Shown: positions 34,045 through 43,679, counted from the first letter of the stretch. The stretch: 64,000 nucleotides of DNA from Eubacterium uniforme (GCF_900167115.1 NZ_FUXZ01000007.1:62001-126000); one strand, 5' to 3'. The notes: a model not told the origin generated them from the sequence alone. A program made the numbers and translations.

Positions 34045-35568
34045 ATGGGTGAAAAGGAAATGATTAAAAAAATAATACTGTCGTTATGTGCGGTTTTATT
34101 TACAAGTTCATACCCGGTGTTATTTATTTTTTTGCGTAATATTGATGAAGTGCATTTAAGAGATATCGAGTTGCCGTTAGTAACTTATATTATGATAGCA
34201 GTTGCTTTTTTCGCAATTTCAATGTTATTTTTCTTTGATGTGGAGAAAGCAAGTATTTATAGTAGTGCGTTAATGATTATATTTATGAACTTTGTTCTTA
34301 TACAAAATATTATAGTTATGATTATACCTATATGTTCTTTTGCTTTATTAGGGGGTGTTATGCTTATCATAATGTTCCTTTTTGGTTTTTTTTTAAAAAA
34401 ACAAAAACAAGAAATGGGTACGGTAATAATCATTATAAATATATTATTTATTTCACTGCTATTAATGAATACATTTAGTGCTATACCTGTGGTGATGAGT
34501 GGTAAAGAGGAAATTAAGGAAGTTCAAGTTGAGCAATATGCTAATAAAGTAGAGAACAGAAATATTTATTATTTATTGTTTGATGAGTATGGCGGAACAG
34601 AAAATTTAAAATATTATTATAACTATGACAATAGTGATATTAAGAATTATCTTGAAAATATGGGTTTTTCTTGGTCGAATAATACATATAATAAAGAGTC
34701 TATATATACATCTGATATTGTTCCGAATATATTGAATATTGATTATGTTAGTAGAGTGGGTTCAGTTCCAAGTGGAAATATAAAGTTAACAGAAAATCCC
34801 GTATTATATAGATTTTTTAAAAAAATGGGATATGAAATTAATATTGTGAATCAAGAAAAATATTTAAAAGAAACAGGGTGTAATGTATTAACCCAAAAGC
34901 AAAAAAAAGGATATGTAGAAAATGAAGCTAAATATGTTTCAAAGATTGTATTTCAGCAGGGTTTAATTTCAGTTTTTTCATCTATTTGTTCAAATGATAG
35001 GATAGAATCAAAATCTAAAAATTTTACAACTGAAGGATATACAACAGAATTAGATGAAGTTTTTGATTGCGCATTAAATATTTGCGATAGAGTTAACAAG
35101 CCTTCTTTTAATGTGTGTTATATTCTATGTCCACATGTTCCTTTTTTATATAATAATAAAGGTGAGTATATAGAATATAAAGATATGCAAAATTACGATA
35201 ATAAGGATATATATATAGAACAGTTACAGTATGTTAATTGTAAAATAAAGGAAATGGTTAAGAATATAATAGATAAAGACTCGGATTCTATAATTGTTAT
35301 TCAATCAGATCATGGATGGAGATATGCATATCATTGTATGAAAAATTATAAGAAAAAAGATTATAATGTAAAAAAAGAAACATTGATGATGCAAAATGCA
35401 TTAAATTGTGTTTATATTGGTGGAAAAGAAAAACTTGATATTCAGGGAGATTCATGTATTAATACTTGGAGAAAAATATTGAATGAAGTATATGATACTA
35501 ACTATGACATGATAGAGTGCGAAGAAGATTATAGTTATACGTGGAGGTATACAAACGTAACACAGTAG
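34045..35568 (+). CDS. Sulfatase/alkaline-phosphatase-fold membrane enzyme (paralogue B)
   Basis: The protein has 507 residues. About five membrane spans precede an extracellular catalytic domain with NIYYLLFDEYGG near 173, SIYTSDIVPNILN with the proposed nucleophile Thr near 222, and IQSDHGWRY near 419. The motif spacing is almost identical to the paralogues at 9849 and 36833. The start at 34045 follows GTGGAG; a frame from 34003 overlaps the upstream gene. It lies immediately before the phosphonate cassette, so it is a candidate for moving an aminoethylphosphonate or glycerol-phosphate group on the outer face. Base composition is more AT-rich than in the cassette, suggesting a separate origin. 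Confidence 0.68.
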   Translation: MGEKEMIKKIILSLCAVLFTSSYPVLFIFLRNIDEVHLRDIELPLVTYIMIAVAFFAISMLFFFDVEKASIYSSALMIIFMNFVLIQNIIVMIIPICSFALLGGVMLIIMFLFGFFLKKQKQEMGTVIIIINILFISLLLMNTFSAIPVVMSGKEEIKEVQVEQYANKVENRNIYYLLFDEYGGTENLKYYYNYDNSDIKNYLENMGFSWSNNTYNKESIYTSDIVPNILNIDYVSRVGSVPSGNIKLTENPVLYRFFKKMGYEINIVNQEKYLKETGCNVLTQKQKKGYVENEAKYVSKIVFQQGLISVFSSICSNDRIESKSKNFTTEGYTTELDEVFDCALNICDRVNKPSFNVCYILCPHVPFLYNNKGEYIEYKDMQNYDNKDIYIEQLQYVNCKIKEMVKNIIDKDSDSIIVIQSDHGWRYAYHCMKNYKKKDYNVKKETLMMQNALNCVYIGGKEKLDIQGDSCINTWRKILNEVYDTNYDMIECEEDYSYTWRYTNVTQ

Positions 35569-35611
35569 TCTTGAATTACTAAGAATTTTTTGTAGAAAGA
35601 TAGGTGTAAAA

Positions 35612-36739
35612 ATGAATATTAAAAGAAATATTTTATTAAACCCAGGCCCATCAACAACAACAGATACAGTTAAAATGGCTCAGGTTGTACCAGATATTTG
35701 TCCAAGAGAAGAAGAATTTGCTAATATGATGAAAACATTAAGAAAAGATCTTCTTAAAGTTGTTCATGCTAGTGAAGATAAATATACATCAGTATTATTC
35801 TGTGGATCAGGAACAATTAATATTGATGTTTGTATAAATTCATTATTACCAGAGGGAAAGAAAGTATTGGTAATTAATAATGGAGCATACAGTACAAGAG
35901 CAGTTGAGGTTTGTCAGTATTACGGACTTGATTATATTGATTTAAAGTTTAAGGAAGATGAAAGACCTGATCTTGAACTTGTTGAAAAGACACTTAAGGA
36001 AAATCCTGATATTGCATTGGTTCATACTACACATAATGAAACAGGAACAGGGCTATTAAATCCTATTAGAGAGATTGGTGCATTGGTTCACAAGTATGGT
36101 GCAACATTTACTGTTGATACAACTTCAACTCTTGCAATGAGACCAATAGATATTGAAAAAGATAATGTTGATTTTTGTATGGCTAGCGCACAGAAGGGCT
36201 TGATGTCAATGACAGGTTTATCTTTTGTTATTGGTAACAAGGAAATAATTGAAAAATCAAAGGATTATCCAAAGCGTTCATATTACTGTAATTTATTCTT
36301 ACAGTATGACTTCTTTGAAAAGACAGGTGAGATGCATTTTACACCACCAGTTCAGACAGTATATGCTACTATTCAGGCTTTAAAGGAATACTTTGAAGAA
36401 GGCGAAGAAGCTAAATGGGCAAGACATACAAAAGTTTTTAATGCAATTAGAGAGGGTGCGTTAAAACTTGGATTTAAGGAAGTAATCAAAGAAGAATGGC
36501 AGGCTGGTCTTGTTACTGCATTGGTTTATCCAGATGATTTAAATTGGGATTTCATGAAGGTTCATGATTACTGTTACGAAAGAGGGTTTACAATTTATCC
36601 TGGTAAGATTGCTACAACTAAAACATTTAGATTATGTGCGCTTGGAGCGATTGATGAACAGGATATCAAAGACTTTTATGTAGTATTTGAGGAAGCATTA
36701 AGACATTTTAATGTACAGATTCCAGTAAAGTATAATTAA
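35612..36739 (+). CDS. 2-aminoethylphosphonate-pyruvate transaminase-like enzyme
   Basis: This is a class V PLP aminotransferase of the PhnW/AepZ type. In this context it should run in the synthetic direction, converting phosphonoacetaldehyde to 2-aminoethylphosphonate (AEP). LLNPGPSTTTDTVKMAQ at the N-terminus is the family signature. VLFCGSGTINID contacts cofactor phosphate, THNETGTGLLNP precedes the VDTTSTL aspartate, and the PLP Lys is in SAQKGLMS near residue 195. Length is 375 residues, as expected. AGGTG lies before the ATG. The PEP mutase and decarboxylase genes follow, so the set is complete. The exact amino donor is not known. Confidence 0.85.
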   Translation: MNIKRNILLNPGPSTTTDTVKMAQVVPDICPREEEFANMMKTLRKDLLKVVHASEDKYTSVLFCGSGTINIDVCINSLLPEGKKVLVINNGAYSTRAVEVCQYYGLDYIDLKFKEDERPDLELVEKTLKENPDIALVHTTHNETGTGLLNPIREIGALVHKYGATFTVDTTSTLAMRPIDIEKDNVDFCMASAQKGLMSMTGLSFVIGNKEIIEKSKDYPKRSYYCNLFLQYDFFEKTGEMHFTPPVQTVYATIQALKEYFEEGEEAKWARHTKVFNAIREGALKLGFKEVIKEEWQAGLVTALVYPDDLNWDFMKVHDYCYERGFTIYPGKIATTKTFRLCALGAIDEQDIKDFYVVFEEALRHFNVQIPVKYN

Positions 36740-36832
36740 TTTAATGAAGAGAAAAAAGAAAAAATAAAGAAGAGAATTACTAGCAAATGGTTTAGACATA
36801 AATAAAAAAATTATTTGAAGGGAAAAGTAAAC

Positions 36833-38350
36833 ATGAAAAAATTTGAAAAAAAACAATTAAGACTTGTAATATTAACATTATTACTAGTGTGTATGTATCC
36901 ATGCTTTTATATGTATTTTGCTAATATTACAGAAACAACACCAATTCATGTGGTGTTACCAATATTGGCGTTTTGTTTAATTGCAGCTATTATGGAGTAT
37001 GTTGCGTATAAAATCGTCAAAGATATTTATAAGTCAACTATATTAACAACTATTGGGATGTTATTCTTTATGAATTATAATCTTATGTTTGATATGGTTA
37101 ATTCTAGATTGAATTTTGTAGGAAATAAGATATTCTTATTATTCTGTGCAATTGTTGTTGGAATTGTATATCTTATTATCAAGAATGTTAAAGATGAACT
37201 TGATTGGATTTGCGAGATTATTTGCGTAGTATTTGCTGGACTTATAGTATTTAATTTTGTTGGAGCTGTACCAAAGGCGTTTGCTGCAAAGAACGATGAA
37301 GTTAAACCAGTAGTTTTAAAGAATCATGGTAAAGATACAGGATTTAAGGAAAATGTTTATTATCTTGTTCTTGATGAATATGGTGGAACTGCTAATCTTG
37401 ATTATTTCTATAATTATGATAATAGTAAGTTTTTAAATAGTCTCGAATCAAAAGGATTTACTAATTCAGATACTTCATATAATTACGAAGGTATTTATAC
37501 AAAGGAAATACTTCCTAATATTTTGAATTTTGAATATGTTGCACATCCTGGAGATGATAAGGATCAGAACGGAAAGTATTTAAAGAATCCAGCAATGTAT
37601 AGATTCTTTGAAGAGATGGGATATGACATTAATGTAATTAATCATCAGAATTTTATTGATTCTGATTCAGATGAATGTAGAGAGTTATTTGGTTCTGCAA
37701 AGAAGAATTTAAAGACAAATCCATTTGGTATTGAGAGATATATTTATGAGAATAGTTTTCTTAAGTCGCTTCAGAAATTTGCTCCTAAGGTAAAGGCTCT
37801 TAGCAATTATGATGGATATAGAAAAGAAGTAAATAAGGCTTTTGACATATTCTCACATAGTTATGATTATTCAAAAGATAAACCTACATTCACAATAGCA
37901 TATCTTATGGTTCCGCATAGACCATTTGTTTTTGACGAGAATGGTAAAGCTATTGATTATAAGGATGCAAGAGATTGGACAAAGAAGAATGTATATATTA
38001 ATCAGCTAAAATACATTAATAAGAAGGTTGATGCGGCAGTAGATAACATAATAAAAAATGATCCTAATGCTGTTATTGTAATTCAGTCAGATCATGGCGC
38101 AAGATATTCATATTTTTGTATGAATGAATACAGCAAGGATGAATTTGATGCAGAAGTAGAATCTAAGAATATGCAAAGTGTTTTGAATTGTGTTTATTGG
38201 GGTAGTGCTAATAAACATGATATAGAAGGACTTTCATGTTTAAATACATGGAGAACAGTTCTTAATGAGTTATACGATGCAGATTTTGATATGATAGATG
38301 TACCACGTAAACATGTGGTTAAATGGAAATATAAGAATACAATGGAATAG
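36833..38350 (+). CDS. Sulfatase/alkaline-phosphatase-fold membrane enzyme (paralogue C)
   Basis: The protein has 505 residues from ATG 36833 (GAAGGGA upstream; a TTG at 36815 is rejected). It has five membrane spans within residues 10-150, then NVYYLVLDEYGGT near 173, GIYTKEILPNILN with the proposed Thr nucleophile near 223, and VIQSDHGARY near 418. It is embedded between the AEP transaminase and PEP mutase genes, and its codon use looks like those genes, unlike paralogues A and B. That makes it the best candidate among the three for a dedicated step of the phosphonate pathway, such as transferring an AEP-bearing group at the outer membrane face. This role is inferred from position and fold. 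Confidence 0.7.
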   Translation: MKKFEKKQLRLVILTLLLVCMYPCFYMYFANITETTPIHVVLPILAFCLIAAIMEYVAYKIVKDIYKSTILTTIGMLFFMNYNLMFDMVNSRLNFVGNKIFLLFCAIVVGIVYLIIKNVKDELDWICEIICVVFAGLIVFNFVGAVPKAFAAKNDEVKPVVLKNHGKDTGFKENVYYLVLDEYGGTANLDYFYNYDNSKFLNSLESKGFTNSDTSYNYEGIYTKEILPNILNFEYVAHPGDDKDQNGKYLKNPAMYRFFEEMGYDINVINHQNFIDSDSDECRELFGSAKKNLKTNPFGIERYIYENSFLKSLQKFAPKVKALSNYDGYRKEVNKAFDIFSHSYDYSKDKPTFTIAYLMVPHRPFVFDENGKAIDYKDARDWTKKNVYINQLKYINKKVDAAVDNIIKNDPNAVIVIQSDHGARYSYFCMNEYSKDEFDAEVESKNMQSVLNCVYWGSANKHDIEGLSCLNTWRTVLNELYDADFDMIDVPRKHVVKWKYKNTME

Positions 38351-38365
38351 AACAGGGAGAGTTAT

Positions 38366-39661
38366 ATGAAAACAGTATATACATGTTTCACAACAGATTA
38401 TATTCATGAAGGTCATTTGAACATAATTAATGAGTGTAAGAAACTTGGAAAAGTTATAGTTGGTGTGTTAAGTGATGAAGCCATGGTACGTTATAATCGT
38501 ATGTCTTCAATTTCTTATGAAGAAAGAATGCAACTTGTAAGAAATATAGAAGGTGTCGATGAAGTTGTTGTTCAGGATGACGTTATGTATGATAAAGTTA
38601 TTGATAAATATCATCCAGATTATGTGGTTCATGGTGATAACTGGCTTGAAGGACCAATGAAAGCTATTAGGGATAATGTTGAAAAATTATTATCTGTATA
38701 TGGTGGAGAGATTATCGATGTTCCATATACTTATAATGAAAATGTTAAAAGAATAGATACAAGAATTAAAGAAAAGATGGGTATGCCTGAATACAGAAGA
38801 AAAAGACTTCGTCAGATTATTAATCTTAGACCAATTGTTAAAACAATTGAAGTTCATAGTGGGCTTACAGGTCTAATTGCTGAAAAGACTATTGTTGAGC
38901 ATAATGGTGAGATTGATCAGTTTGATGCAATGTGGATTAGTTCATTATGTGATTCAACGGCTAAGGGTAAACCTGATATTGAACTTGTTGATATGACATC
39001 AAGATTTAGAACAATTGATGATGTTATGGAAGTTACTACAAAACCAATTATTTTTGATGGTGATACAGGCGGAAAGATTGAACATTTTGTTTATACTGTT
39101 CGTACACTTGAAAGAATGGGTGTATCAGCTGTTATTGTTGAAGATAAGGTTGGTCTTAAAAAGAATTCTTTGTTTGGTACAGAGGTATCACAAACACAGG
39201 ATAGTATTGAACATTTCTGCGAAAAGATTAAGGCAGCTAAAGATGTTCAGCTTACAGATGAGTTTATGATTATTGCAAGAATTGAAAGTCTTATCTTAGA
39301 GCAAGGGATGGATGATGCTTTAGAGCGTGCGCATGCATTTGTTGGAGCAGGTGCTGATGGCATTATGATTCATAGTAGAAAGAAAGATCCTGCTGAAATA
39401 CTTGAATTCTGTGATAAGTTTAGAGAAAAGAATAAGGAAACACCTATAGTTGTTGTACCAAGTTCATTTAATTCTATTACAGAAGCTGAACTTGCTGAAC
39501 ATGGAGTTAATATTGTAATTTATGCAAACCAGCTTACTAGATCAGCTTTCCCTGCTATGGAACAGACAGCTAAGGATATTTTAAAGTATCATAGAGCACA
39601 GGAAGTTGATGACAGACTTATGCCAATTAAGGAAATTATTTCTTTGATTGAAGAATTATAA
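38366..39661 (+). CDS. Phosphoenolpyruvate mutase with N-terminal nucleotidyltransferase domain
   Basis: This is the committed enzyme of phosphonate synthesis: it turns phosphoenolpyruvate into phosphonopyruvate, forming the C-P bond. Residues 1-135 are a cytidylyltransferase-like domain with an HxGH-type motif (DYIHEGHLNII) and SSISYEERM. Residues about 150-431 are the isocitrate-lyase-superfamily mutase with IFDGDTGG and the diagnostic EDK...NS loop (EDKVGLKKNS, near 258-267) that separates true PEP mutases from lyases. Two-domain versions are known in other phosphonate clusters (AepX type). GGGAG precedes the ATG. The nucleotidyltransferase half could activate AEP or another alcohol-phosphate with CTP. 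Confidence 0.9.
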   Translation: MKTVYTCFTTDYIHEGHLNIINECKKLGKVIVGVLSDEAMVRYNRMSSISYEERMQLVRNIEGVDEVVVQDDVMYDKVIDKYHPDYVVHGDNWLEGPMKAIRDNVEKLLSVYGGEIIDVPYTYNENVKRIDTRIKEKMGMPEYRRKRLRQIINLRPIVKTIEVHSGLTGLIAEKTIVEHNGEIDQFDAMWISSLCDSTAKGKPDIELVDMTSRFRTIDDVMEVTTKPIIFDGDTGGKIEHFVYTVRTLERMGVSAVIVEDKVGLKKNSLFGTEVSQTQDSIEHFCEKIKAAKDVQLTDEFMIIARIESLILEQGMDDALERAHAFVGAGADGIMIHSRKKDPAEILEFCDKFREKNKETPIVVVPSSFNSITEAELAEHGVNIVIYANQLTRSAFPAMEQTAKDILKYHRAQEVDDRLMPIKEIISLIEEL

Positions 39662-39672
39662 AGGTAATAAAT

Positions 39673-40368
39673 ATGGAAAATGCAATTATAATGGCCTCAG
39701 GTCTTGGAACAAGAATGAGGCCACTCACTTTGAAAAAACCGAAACCACTTATCGAAGTTAATGGTAAGCCTATGATTGAAACAGTAATAGATAGTTTACT
39801 TACAAGAGATATAAATAAAATATACGTTGTTGTAGGTTATTTAGGAGAACAATTTTCTTATTTGAAAGAAAAGTATGATAATATTGAAATTATTGTTAAT
39901 AAAGACTATGAAACAGTGAATAATATTTCATCAATTTATTATGCAAAAGAAGTTCTTGCGCTAGGCGATTGCTTTATATGCGAAGCAGATCTTTATATTT
40001 CTAATGCAGGAATATTTGATGGTGAGATAAAGGAATCTTGTTATTTTGGGAAATTTGTTAATGGTTTTTCTTCAGATTGGGTTTTTGAAACTGGAGATGA
40101 TGGTTTTATCACAAGAGTTGGCAAAGAAGGAACAGACCTTTATAATATGGTAGGTTTATCTTTCTTTAAATCTAATGAAGCAAGTTCTTTAAAGACATGC
40201 ATAGAAGATGCATATGCAAGAGGTGGATATGAAGAACTCTTTTGGGATGATGTTGTAAATGCAAACTTGGATAAACTTAAATTGAAAGTTAAACCTGTTG
40301 AAGATGAAGACATTGTTGAAATTGATACAGTAGAGGAACTTGAAGAAGTAAACAAGAGATTTAAGTAA
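39673..40368 (+). CDS. Sugar-phosphate/phosphonate nucleotidyltransferase (PntC/LicC-like)
   Basis: The protein has 231 residues with the nucleotidyltransferase signature MASGLGTRMRPLTLKKPKPL at the N-terminus, then VNGKPMIE and an EADLYIS metal site near residue 100. It resembles LicC, which makes CDP-choline, and PntC, described as a CTP:phosphonate cytidylyltransferase. Placed between the PEP mutase and phosphonopyruvate decarboxylase genes, its most likely product is CMP-AEP, the activated donor for surface attachment. A sugar-phosphate substrate cannot be excluded from sequence alone. It starts 11 nt after the mutase stop, with AAGG upstream, and is followed 24 nt later by the decarboxylase. 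Confidence 0.8.
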   Translation: MENAIIMASGLGTRMRPLTLKKPKPLIEVNGKPMIETVIDSLLTRDINKIYVVVGYLGEQFSYLKEKYDNIEIIVNKDYETVNNISSIYYAKEVLALGDCFICEADLYISNAGIFDGEIKESCYFGKFVNGFSSDWVFETGDDGFITRVGKEGTDLYNMVGLSFFKSNEASSLKTCIEDAYARGGYEELFWDDVVNANLDKLKLKVKPVEDEDIVEIDTVEELEEVNKRFK

Positions 40369-40392
40369 ATTCATATTAGGGTAGGAGATTAT

Positions 40393-41514
40393 ATGAAGGT
40401 AGAAAAATTAGTTGAATTAATTGGTGCAGATTTTTATACTGGTGTACCTGATTCACAATTAAAAGAATTATGTAATTATCTATATAATAGATATAGTACA
40501 AATGAGAGACATCACATTATTGCAGCAAATGAAGGTAATGCTACAGCGATAGCAGCTGGTTATCATCTTGCAACTGGTAAGGTTCCTGTTGTTTATATGC
40601 AAAATAGTGGTGAAGGAAATATTATAAATCCGGTAGCATCATTATTAAATAAAAAAGTATATGGTATTCCAGCAATTTTTATTATAGGTTGGAGAGGTGA
40701 ACCAGGTGTTCATGATGAACCTCAGCATATTTACCAGGGAGAAGTTACAATTAAACTTCTTGATGATATGGGAATCCCATCTTTTATTATTGGTAAGGAT
40801 ACAACAGAAGAAGCTATTAAGAATGTAATGGTTAGTTTCAAAGAGATACTAAGTAAAGGTGATAGTGTTGCATTTGTTGTAAGAAAGGGCGCACTATCAT
40901 ATGATGAAAAAGTTGAATATTCAAATGATTGTGATCTTGTAAGAGAAGAAATCATTGAACATATTGTTAAAATTTCGGGAGAAGATCCTATTATTTCAAC
41001 GACAGGAAAGGCTAGTAGAGAGTTGTTTGAAATAAGAGAAAGAGAAGGTCTTTCTCATAAATATGATTTCTTAACAGTAGGTTCAATGGGACATACATCA
41101 TCAATTGCTCTTGGAGTTGCACTTAATAAACCAAAACAGAAAGTATGGTGTATTGATGGTGATGGCTCTATGCTTATGCATATGGGATCACTTGCAGTTG
41201 TTGGAAGTTATAAACCAGCAAATCTTGTTCATATCATAATTAACAATAGTGCTCATGAAACAGTTGGAGGTATGCCTACTGTTGTAGGTGATATTAATGT
41301 TGAAAGAATTGCTAATTCATGTGGATATGGTTATGTTAGAAGTGTTGATGATTATGATAGACTTGATGAAGTTTTAGAGGAGGCCAAGGAGTGCGAGGAA
41401 TTGTCACTTATAGAAGTTAAGTGTGGTATAGGTTCAAGAGCTGATCTTGGTAGACCAACAACTACAGCCATGGAAAATAAAAATGCTTTTATGGATTATT
41501 TAAAAGAAATCTAA
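40393..41514 (+). CDS. Phosphonopyruvate decarboxylase
   Basis: This ThDP-dependent enzyme converts phosphonopyruvate to phosphonoacetaldehyde, the irreversible step that pulls the mutase reaction forward. The 373 residues include FYTGVPDSQL at the N-terminus, the cofactor-activating Glu in IAANEGNATA near 46, GWRGEPGVHDEPQH, and the ThDP/Mg motif from GDGSMLMHMG near 255 to INN about 26 residues later, then SAHETVGGMPT. All match the Ppd/AepY family rather than acetolactate synthases. GGAG lies before the ATG. Together with the mutase and transaminase it completes synthesis of AEP from PEP. Confidence 0.9.
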   Translation: MKVEKLVELIGADFYTGVPDSQLKELCNYLYNRYSTNERHHIIAANEGNATAIAAGYHLATGKVPVVYMQNSGEGNIINPVASLLNKKVYGIPAIFIIGWRGEPGVHDEPQHIYQGEVTIKLLDDMGIPSFIIGKDTTEEAIKNVMVSFKEILSKGDSVAFVVRKGALSYDEKVEYSNDCDLVREEIIEHIVKISGEDPIISTTGKASRELFEIREREGLSHKYDFLTVGSMGHTSSIALGVALNKPKQKVWCIDGDGSMLMHMGSLAVVGSYKPANLVHIIINNSAHETVGGMPTVVGDINVERIANSCGYGYVRSVDDYDRLDEVLEEAKECEELSLIEVKCGIGSRADLGRPTTTAMENKNAFMDYLKEI

Positions 41515-41538
41515 TATAAAGCAATTGGAGGAAAGAAA

Positions 41539-43662
41539 GTGAAGTTTATTGAAGATGTTCTAAGTGTACCACTTGGAGAGTTAATGTATTTATGTTATAA
41601 GTTTATTTCAAATTATGCAGTAGCTATAATATTATTTACATTAATTACGAAGATTATTCTTCTTCCGGTGTCTATTTGGTTACAGAAGAATAGTGTTAAA
41701 ATTGTTAGAATAACACCTGAAATTAATAGAATCAAAGCAAAATATTTTGGTGATAAGGAAACAATTGCTGAAAAAACTGCAGAGGTATATAAAAGAGAAA
41801 AATATAATCCTTTTTCAAGTATAATTCCACTGTTGGTACAAATTATTTTACTTATGGGTCTTGTACAAGTTATATATAATCCATTGACATTTATATTTAA
41901 AGTTGATACAAAACCTAGTAATGAAATAGTTAATACCATTGGTAAAATAGAGGATTTAAATTTGGATGAATCATCTGTTCAGATGCAGGTTGTTGATGCA
42001 ATTAAGAAAAAAGATTATTCAGAAAAATTAGATAAAATTGGACAGAAATATGATATCGAGATGGATGAATTAACTTCAGACATCAAAAAATCAAATATGT
42101 CTTTATTTGGAAAGAGCTTGGCTTTAATTCCAGCAAATAGTAAAGGAGTAACTTTATTAGTTCCAATTTTAGCTGCATTAGCAGCATGGTTCTTATGTGC
42201 AATGCAAAATGTTTTAAATCCACTTCAGGCTGAACAGGGAAATGCTAATAAATATGGTACTATGATTTTTTCAGTTGGTTTATCATTATTCCTTGCATTT
42301 TTTGTTCCAATTGGTGTAGGTCTTTATTGGATTTGGAGTAACTTGTTCTCGGTATTGCAGCAGGTTCTTCTTAATATTGTAATTGATCCTAAAAAACATA
42401 TTGATTATGAAGCTTTAGAGGATAGTAAGAAGGAATTAGAGGAACTTTCTCAGATAGGTGGATACAAGAAAAAACTTTTCGAGAAAGATCCATATGCAAA
42501 AAAAGAGAAAGCTGATTATAAGAGATTTTTCTCAGTTATAAATAAACATCTTGTTATTTATGCTGAAGGTAATGGTTATTATAAATACTTTAAGGATATT
42601 GTTGAATATATATTAGAACATTCTAATGTTACAATTCATTATATTACAAGTGATCCAGAAGATAATATTTTTAATCTTGCAGAACAGAATGAAAAGATTA
42701 GAGCATATTACATTTCTGAGAAGAAACTTATTACCTTGATGATGAAGTTAGAATGCGATATCTTTTTAACTTCAACACCTGACCTTGAAAACTTCCATTT
42801 AAAGAGAAGTTATATTCAAAAGGATATAGAGTATATCTTCACAAATCATGCCATGAATAGTGATAACTTAACACTTCGTACGCATGCGCTTGATCATTTT
42901 GATACTATATTCTGTACAGGTCCACATGTTGTAGCTGAACAAAGAGCAATTGAAAAGTTATATAATTTGCCAGAAAAGAAGCTTGTTGAAACTGGATATA
43001 TTTTACTTGATAATATGAAGAGAGATTACGACTCCATGGAAAAGAAAGAAAATGAAGTTAAGACAGTTTTAATTGCTCCTTCATGGCAGAAAGATAATAT
43101 TATGGATTCTTGTCTTGATGAACTTCTTGACAGTATTCTAAAAAAAGGTTATAAAGTTATAGTAAGACCGCATCCACAGTATGTAAGAATTTACAAGGAA
43201 AAGATTGCTAATATAGAAGCTAAATTCCAACAGAAGTATGGAGATAAGTTTAATTTTGAAAAAGATTTCTCATCTAATAAAACTGTGTATACAGCTGATG
43301 TGTTAGTTACTGACTGGTCAAGTATTGCGTATGAGTTTAGTTTTACAACTTACAAGCCAACATTATATATAAATACTCCTATGAAGGTTATGAATCCTGA
43401 GTATGATAAAATTGATGTTGTTCCATTTGATATTAAGGTCAGAGAGGAACTTGGTGCAGAACTTGATTTGGACAGAGTAGAACATGCGGGAGAACTCGTT
43501 GAAAACTTGATTGAAGATACCGCACAATTTCATAATGACATAGCTAAACTTAAAGAGGAATCATTCTTTGGTCTTGGTGAATCAGCTAAATTAAGTGGTG
43601 ACTATATTTTATCAAGTTTGAAAGAGAAGATTAGTAAGAAGAAAAATACTAAAAAGAAATAA
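41539..43662 (+). CDS. YidC/Oxa1-TagF fusion: membrane insertase-like domain joined to CDP-glycerol glycerophosphotransferase-like domain
   Basis: The protein has 707 residues with a GTG start (TTGGAGG upstream). Residues 1-290 match the YidC/Oxa1 core: spans near 22-45, 90-115, 195-215 and 235-262, with the IILFTLITKIILLPV helix, where the usual groove Arg is Lys38, and YNPFSSIIPLLVQ. Residues about 330-690 are a cytoplasmic TagF-like transferase (PF04464 type) with TNHAMNS where TagF has WHGTPLK, VLIAPSWQKDN, VRPHPQYV and LVTDWSSIAYEF. TagF enzymes transfer glycerol phosphate from CDP-glycerol. Directly after genes predicted to make CMP-AEP, this one may transfer AEP to a growing polymer, using the YidC part as a membrane platform. 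The fusion is unusual; the housekeeping YidC must be elsewhere. Confidence 0.8.
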   Translation: MKFIEDVLSVPLGELMYLCYKFISNYAVAIILFTLITKIILLPVSIWLQKNSVKIVRITPEINRIKAKYFGDKETIAEKTAEVYKREKYNPFSSIIPLLVQIILLMGLVQVIYNPLTFIFKVDTKPSNEIVNTIGKIEDLNLDESSVQMQVVDAIKKKDYSEKLDKIGQKYDIEMDELTSDIKKSNMSLFGKSLALIPANSKGVTLLVPILAALAAWFLCAMQNVLNPLQAEQGNANKYGTMIFSVGLSLFLAFFVPIGVGLYWIWSNLFSVLQQVLLNIVIDPKKHIDYEALEDSKKELEELSQIGGYKKKLFEKDPYAKKEKADYKRFFSVINKHLVIYAEGNGYYKYFKDIVEYILEHSNVTIHYITSDPEDNIFNLAEQNEKIRAYYISEKKLITLMMKLECDIFLTSTPDLENFHLKRSYIQKDIEYIFTNHAMNSDNLTLRTHALDHFDTIFCTGPHVVAEQRAIEKLYNLPEKKLVETGYILLDNMKRDYDSMEKKENEVKTVLIAPSWQKDNIMDSCLDELLDSILKKGYKVIVRPHPQYVRIYKEKIANIEAKFQQKYGDKFNFEKDFSSNKTVYTADVLVTDWSSIAYEFSFTTYKPTLYINTPMKVMNPEYDKIDVVPFDIKVREELGAELDLDRVEHAGELVENLIEDTAQFHNDIAKLKEESFFGLGESAKLSGDYILSSLKEKISKKKNTKKK

Positions 43663-43679
43663 TAAAGTGAGGTAGAAAA

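Noticed and set aside
35612-36739. AEP transaminase as part of phosphonate degradation
   Set aside because: No phosphonatase (PhnX) gene is present, while PEP mutase and decarboxylase genes are, so the direction is synthetic.
41539-43662. Treating this as the housekeeping YidC or as two adjacent genes
   Set aside because: The frame is continuous across both domains, and the second half is a TagF-like transferase; the rpmH-rnpA-yidC context of the housekeeping gene is absent.
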